Origin: Chloroflexota bacterium
GTDB lineage: Bacteria; Chloroflexota; Limnocylindria; Limnocylindrales; CSP1-4
Assembly (NCBI GenBank): GCA_021777365.1
Contig: JAJYDP010000231.1
Location: 1 to 7,495 of the forward strand
Reading direction: 5' to 3'
DNA: 7,495 bases
Position numbers and translations under genes: made by a program. Under the pieces are notes generated by a model, which saw nothing but the letters and a program-made list of their open reading frames with translations, did not search any database and was not told where the DNA came from. Positions 5,755 through 7,495 of the stretch are shown here, piece after piece (the first letter of the stretch is position 1; every line of letters starts with the position of its first letter).

Positions 5755-6081
5755 GCGGGACAGACCACTCGGATCACAGGCCGGAGTATAGGCACCGGTT
5801 CACCGGCCCATGCTCGCCCCACAGGGGCGCGGGTCGTCGCCGACGCCAGCCCAAAGGACCCTCGTGCGGGGCGGGTGAAGTCGCACTCCGTTCCGGGCAG
5901 GAACACACGGGCGGTGGGCCCTCCCCTTTCGGGACGGGGCAGCATGAACGGGGTCCGTCGGCCGGCGATGGGACCGTCACCGCAGAGCCGCCCCGCGAGC
6001 AGAGCCCGGGCCTTGACGAGAAGCGCGTCTCGCCGACACTGCTCGCAGGAGCGCACCGACCTGCCACTGCCTGCGGACTGA
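5755..6081. other. gene-poor region between lepB and the helicase remnant
   Basis: No convincing gene or structural RNA is seen in these 327 bases. Long open frames on both strands have unremarkable third-position composition and no recognisable domain; the least unlikely is a minus-strand frame starting with TTG at 6086 that has CEQC and a few further Cys. No signature of tRNA, RNase P, SRP or tmRNA was found. The lepB promoter should lie at the left end, and the truncation breakpoint of the helicase lies at the right end, close to 6080. Confidence 0.5.
5785..5790 (-). promoter_or_regulatory. possible -10 box (TATACT) for lepB
   Basis: On the minus strand TATACT lies 30 bases before the lepB GTG and is preceded by TGCC, close to an extended -10. 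It would give a short leader of about 23 bases. No good -35 match is found at 16-18 bp. TA-rich hexamers are rare in this GC-rich DNA, which adds some weight. Confidence 0.35.
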
Positions 6082-6999
6082 CCCAACCTGTTCCTTGGTG
6101 GCTCTCACGACCAGACCATCTACGCGTGGCGCCTCGCGGACGTGCGCCGGGTCCTGGACCTTGCCGCTCCCCTCCCCGATCTCCGGCGCGTCGACCTCGT
6201 GACCAACTACCGCTGCCCACCACAGGTCGTCGCGCGGGCAGTCCGGCTCGTGGAGCACAACCGCGAGCGCTTCGCCAAGACGATCCGTGCCGGACCGTCG
6301 TCGACTGGCCGGCTGTACCTGCTGCCGGACCCGGGTGATGACGTCGCGCGCGCACGCCGGCTGCTCCGAGAATGGCGCTCGCCGGAGGGAGAGACGCGGG
6401 CCATCCTGGCCAGGACCAACGCCGAGCTCGCGCCCTATGCGGCGGTGGCGCTCGAGGCCGGCGTCCCGTACCGCGCGGCCGACGACGGCCTGCTGCTGGA
6501 TGATCCGGCCATCGACGGGCTGCTCGAGGCCGCCTCGGCGCCGGGAGCGGCGCCACTCCTCGAGCGGCTCCTGCTCGCCCGCGCGTCATCCGGACCGGAC
6601 AACCCGCGGGCTGCCGCCGCCCTGCTCGCCTGGGCACCCGGGCACGCGGACGGCACGGCGCTCGCGGCCGCCGTCGTCGAGGCGCGGGCCCGCCGGGCCG
6701 CCATCCGCCGGGCCGCCATCCGCCGGGACGATGCGCCGCTGCTGCTCGCCACCGCGCACAGCACCAAGGGCCTCGAGTTCGATCACGTGGCGGTGGTCGG
6801 GCTGGACGAGGGGCGGTTCCCGAGCGCTCGGAGCGTCGACGAGTCGGACGATCCCGAGCGGACCCTGGAAGAGGAACGCAGGCTGGCCTACGTGGCCTGG
6901 ACCCGGGCGCGCCGTTCGCTCACCCTCGTGTACGACCCGGATGCCCCGTCGCAGTTCCTGCGAGAGGCGTTCGTAGATGCGGAACTCCGGCCGGCGTGA
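6082..6999 (+). pseudogene. 5'-truncated UvrD/PcrA-like SF1A helicase (C-terminal half only)
   Basis: The readable protein is about 305 residues, starting right after an in-frame TGA at 6079-6081. It opens inside helicase motif III (PNLFLGGSHDQTIYAWRLAD). It then shows motif IV (TNYRCPPQVV), ILARTNAEL, motif V (TAHSTKGLEFDHVAVVGLDEGRFPS) split across 6754-6831, and motif VI (EEERRLAYVAWTRARR). It ends in the normal QFLRE-type terminus and TGA at 6997. The Walker A (motif I), Ia and the DExx box (motif II) are missing, so it cannot hydrolyse ATP. None of the three upstream frames continues the homology, pointing to a deletion or rearrangement near 6080 rather than a simple frameshift. Motif III is also degenerate (GSHDQ for GDxDQ). 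The only usable start, GTG at 6142, has no Shine-Dalgarno and would lose motif III. High third-position G/C is retained, suggesting recent decay. Confidence 0.82.
6691..6728 (+). repeat. 15-bp tandem repeat within the helicase remnant
   Basis: CGCCGGGCCGCCATC occurs twice in direct succession (6691-6705, 6706-6720), and seven to eight bases of a third copy follow. It is in frame and encodes RRAAI twice (ARRAAIRRAAIRRDD). It looks like a slippage duplication in the linker before motif V, so it preserves the frame. Confidence 0.8.
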
Positions 7000-7032
7000 C
7001 ACGACTTCCGGAGGGCGTGGCGTAGCGCGGCG

Positions 7033-7081
7033 CCGGGTGACGAGGTGGAACCCGGTGAGACGCACGCATCGCTCGGATGCG
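7033..7081. terminator. two short stem-loops in the convergent gap
   Basis: CCGGGT (7033-7038) pairs with ACCCGG (7050-7055), and CGCATC (7065-7070) pairs with GATGCG (7076-7081) around a five-base loop. They lie between the end of the helicase remnant and the end of the HD gene, which converge. On the plus strand the second is followed by a pyrimidine stretch (CGCTCTTCTC). A weak bidirectional terminator is plausible. Confidence 0.3.
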
Positions 7082-7089
7082 CGCTCTTC

Positions 7090-7495
7090 TCACAGGTCCA
7101 GCACGTCCCGCACCGTCTTGAGCCCCTCGACCACGTTCGTGACGTGCTCCTCGAACGGCACGCCGAGCTCCTCGGCCCCCTTGACCAGCTGGTCGCGCGG
7201 CACCTGCCGGGCAAAACCCTTGTCCCGCATCTTCTTCGTCACGGCCCGCGGGTCGACCTCGTCCAGGCTGCGGTTCGGCCGCACGTACGCCACCGCGATG
7301 ACGAAGCCGCTCATCTCGTCGCAGGCGTACACGGTCCTCGCGAGCAGGCTGGTCCGGGGCACGCCGGTGTGATCGCCGTGGCCGAGCACGGCCCCGACGA
7401 CGTCGTCGGGGTACCCCAGCCGCCGCAGCTCCTCTGCGCCCCGCATGGGATGCGTCTCCGGGTAGCGCTCGTAGTCGAAGTCGTGGAGCAGCCCC
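7090..7495 (-). CDS. HD-domain phosphohydrolase (HDIG-type), 5' end beyond the window
   Basis: The last 134 residues are visible; the frame is open to the window edge, so the start and first metal-ligand region are missing. The visible part begins GLLHDFDYERYPETHP, with the HD dyad at its residues 4-5, followed by the later HD-domain histidines in ETHP and VLGHGDHTG, and the acidic residue of ACDEMSGFVIAVAYVRP. The downstream block KKMRDKGFARQV and the GAEELGV segment are typical of a conserved bacterial family of small HD hydrolases of about 180-200 residues. These are metal-dependent phosphohydrolases whose natural substrate is generally not established. An internal ATG at 7446 is not the true start because the HD motif lies upstream of it. 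TGA at 7090-7092 ends it, convergent with the helicase remnant. Confidence 0.9.
   Translation of the reverse strand, partial: GLLHDFDYERYPETHPMRGAEELRRLGYPDDVVGAVLGHGDHTGVPRTSLLARTVYACDEMSGFVIAVAYVRPNRSLDEVDPRAVTKKMRDKGFARQVPRDQLVKGAEELGVPFEEHVTNVVEGLKTVRDVLDL

Noticed and set aside
5923..5941. Hairpin around CCCCTTTCGGGACGGGG as a terminator or RNA gene
   Set aside because: The stem is short and ambiguous, has no T-run, and no neighbouring gene needs it. No conserved RNA signature was found nearby.
5751..6086. Minus-strand frame of 111 codons with CEQC and additional cysteines
   Set aside because: It starts at TTG without a Shine-Dalgarno, its third-position G/C is near background, and no domain is recognisable. 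The Cys pattern is too sparse for a zinc ribbon.
1..7495. CRISPR arrays, tRNA/rRNA genes, insertion sequences, riboswitches
   Set aside because: No regularly spaced repeats, no tRNA-like T-loop or rRNA core sequence, no transposase motifs and no familiar riboswitch core were seen on either strand.

Overview
The window is very GC-rich DNA (roughly 70% G+C by eye, with strong G/C bias at third codon positions in the real genes). The base composition, frequent GTG starts, a probable leaderless TANNNT promoter and the protein styles suggest a high-GC Chloroflexota lineage (Limnocylindria/Ellin6529-like) or an actinobacterium. This placement is inference and no marker gene settles it.

Layout from left to right. 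(1) Positions 1-781 hold a plus-strand gene for a small membrane-anchored winged-helix protein, apparently with a leaderless promoter. An imperfect 40-bp inverted repeat (24 bp of it with one mismatch) flanks the promoter and the DNA-binding half. (2) Positions 782-1293 are a convergent interval. It contains no intact recognised gene, but does hold what looks like a frame-broken small membrane-protein gene that overlaps the stop of the next operon. (3) Positions 1294-5754 form a minus-strand run, read right to left: type I signal peptidase (lepB), a cytoplasmic GH32 beta-fructofuranosidase, a GT4 synthase of the sucrose-phosphate/mannosylfructose-phosphate synthase type, and a sucrose-phosphate-phosphatase-family HAD phosphatase. 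The synthase and phosphatase overlap by 22 bp. (4) Positions 5755-6081 show no convincing gene. (5) Positions 6082-6999 on the plus strand carry the C-terminal half of a UvrD/PcrA-like helicase. Its homology begins inside motif III directly after an in-frame stop, so it is a decapitated remnant. (6) Positions 7090-7495 on the minus strand are the 3' part of an HD-domain phosphohydrolase gene that runs off the window.

The biological core is a fructoside cassette. The GT4 enzyme should join a sugar nucleotide to fructose 6-phosphate, the HAD enzyme should remove the phosphate, and the GH32 enzyme can reopen the fructosyl bond. The product could be sucrose or mannosylfructose (a compatible solute known from Agrobacterium). 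The N-terminal wording of the synthase resembles MfpsA more than typical sucrose-phosphate synthases, judged from memory only. The 137-bp gap between the hydrolase and the synthase contains two regulatory-looking structures: a perfect 13-bp hairpin that buries the synthase Shine-Dalgarno sequence, and two copies of a palindrome exactly 20 bp apart. This suggests that synthesis and breakdown are separately controlled within one transcript.
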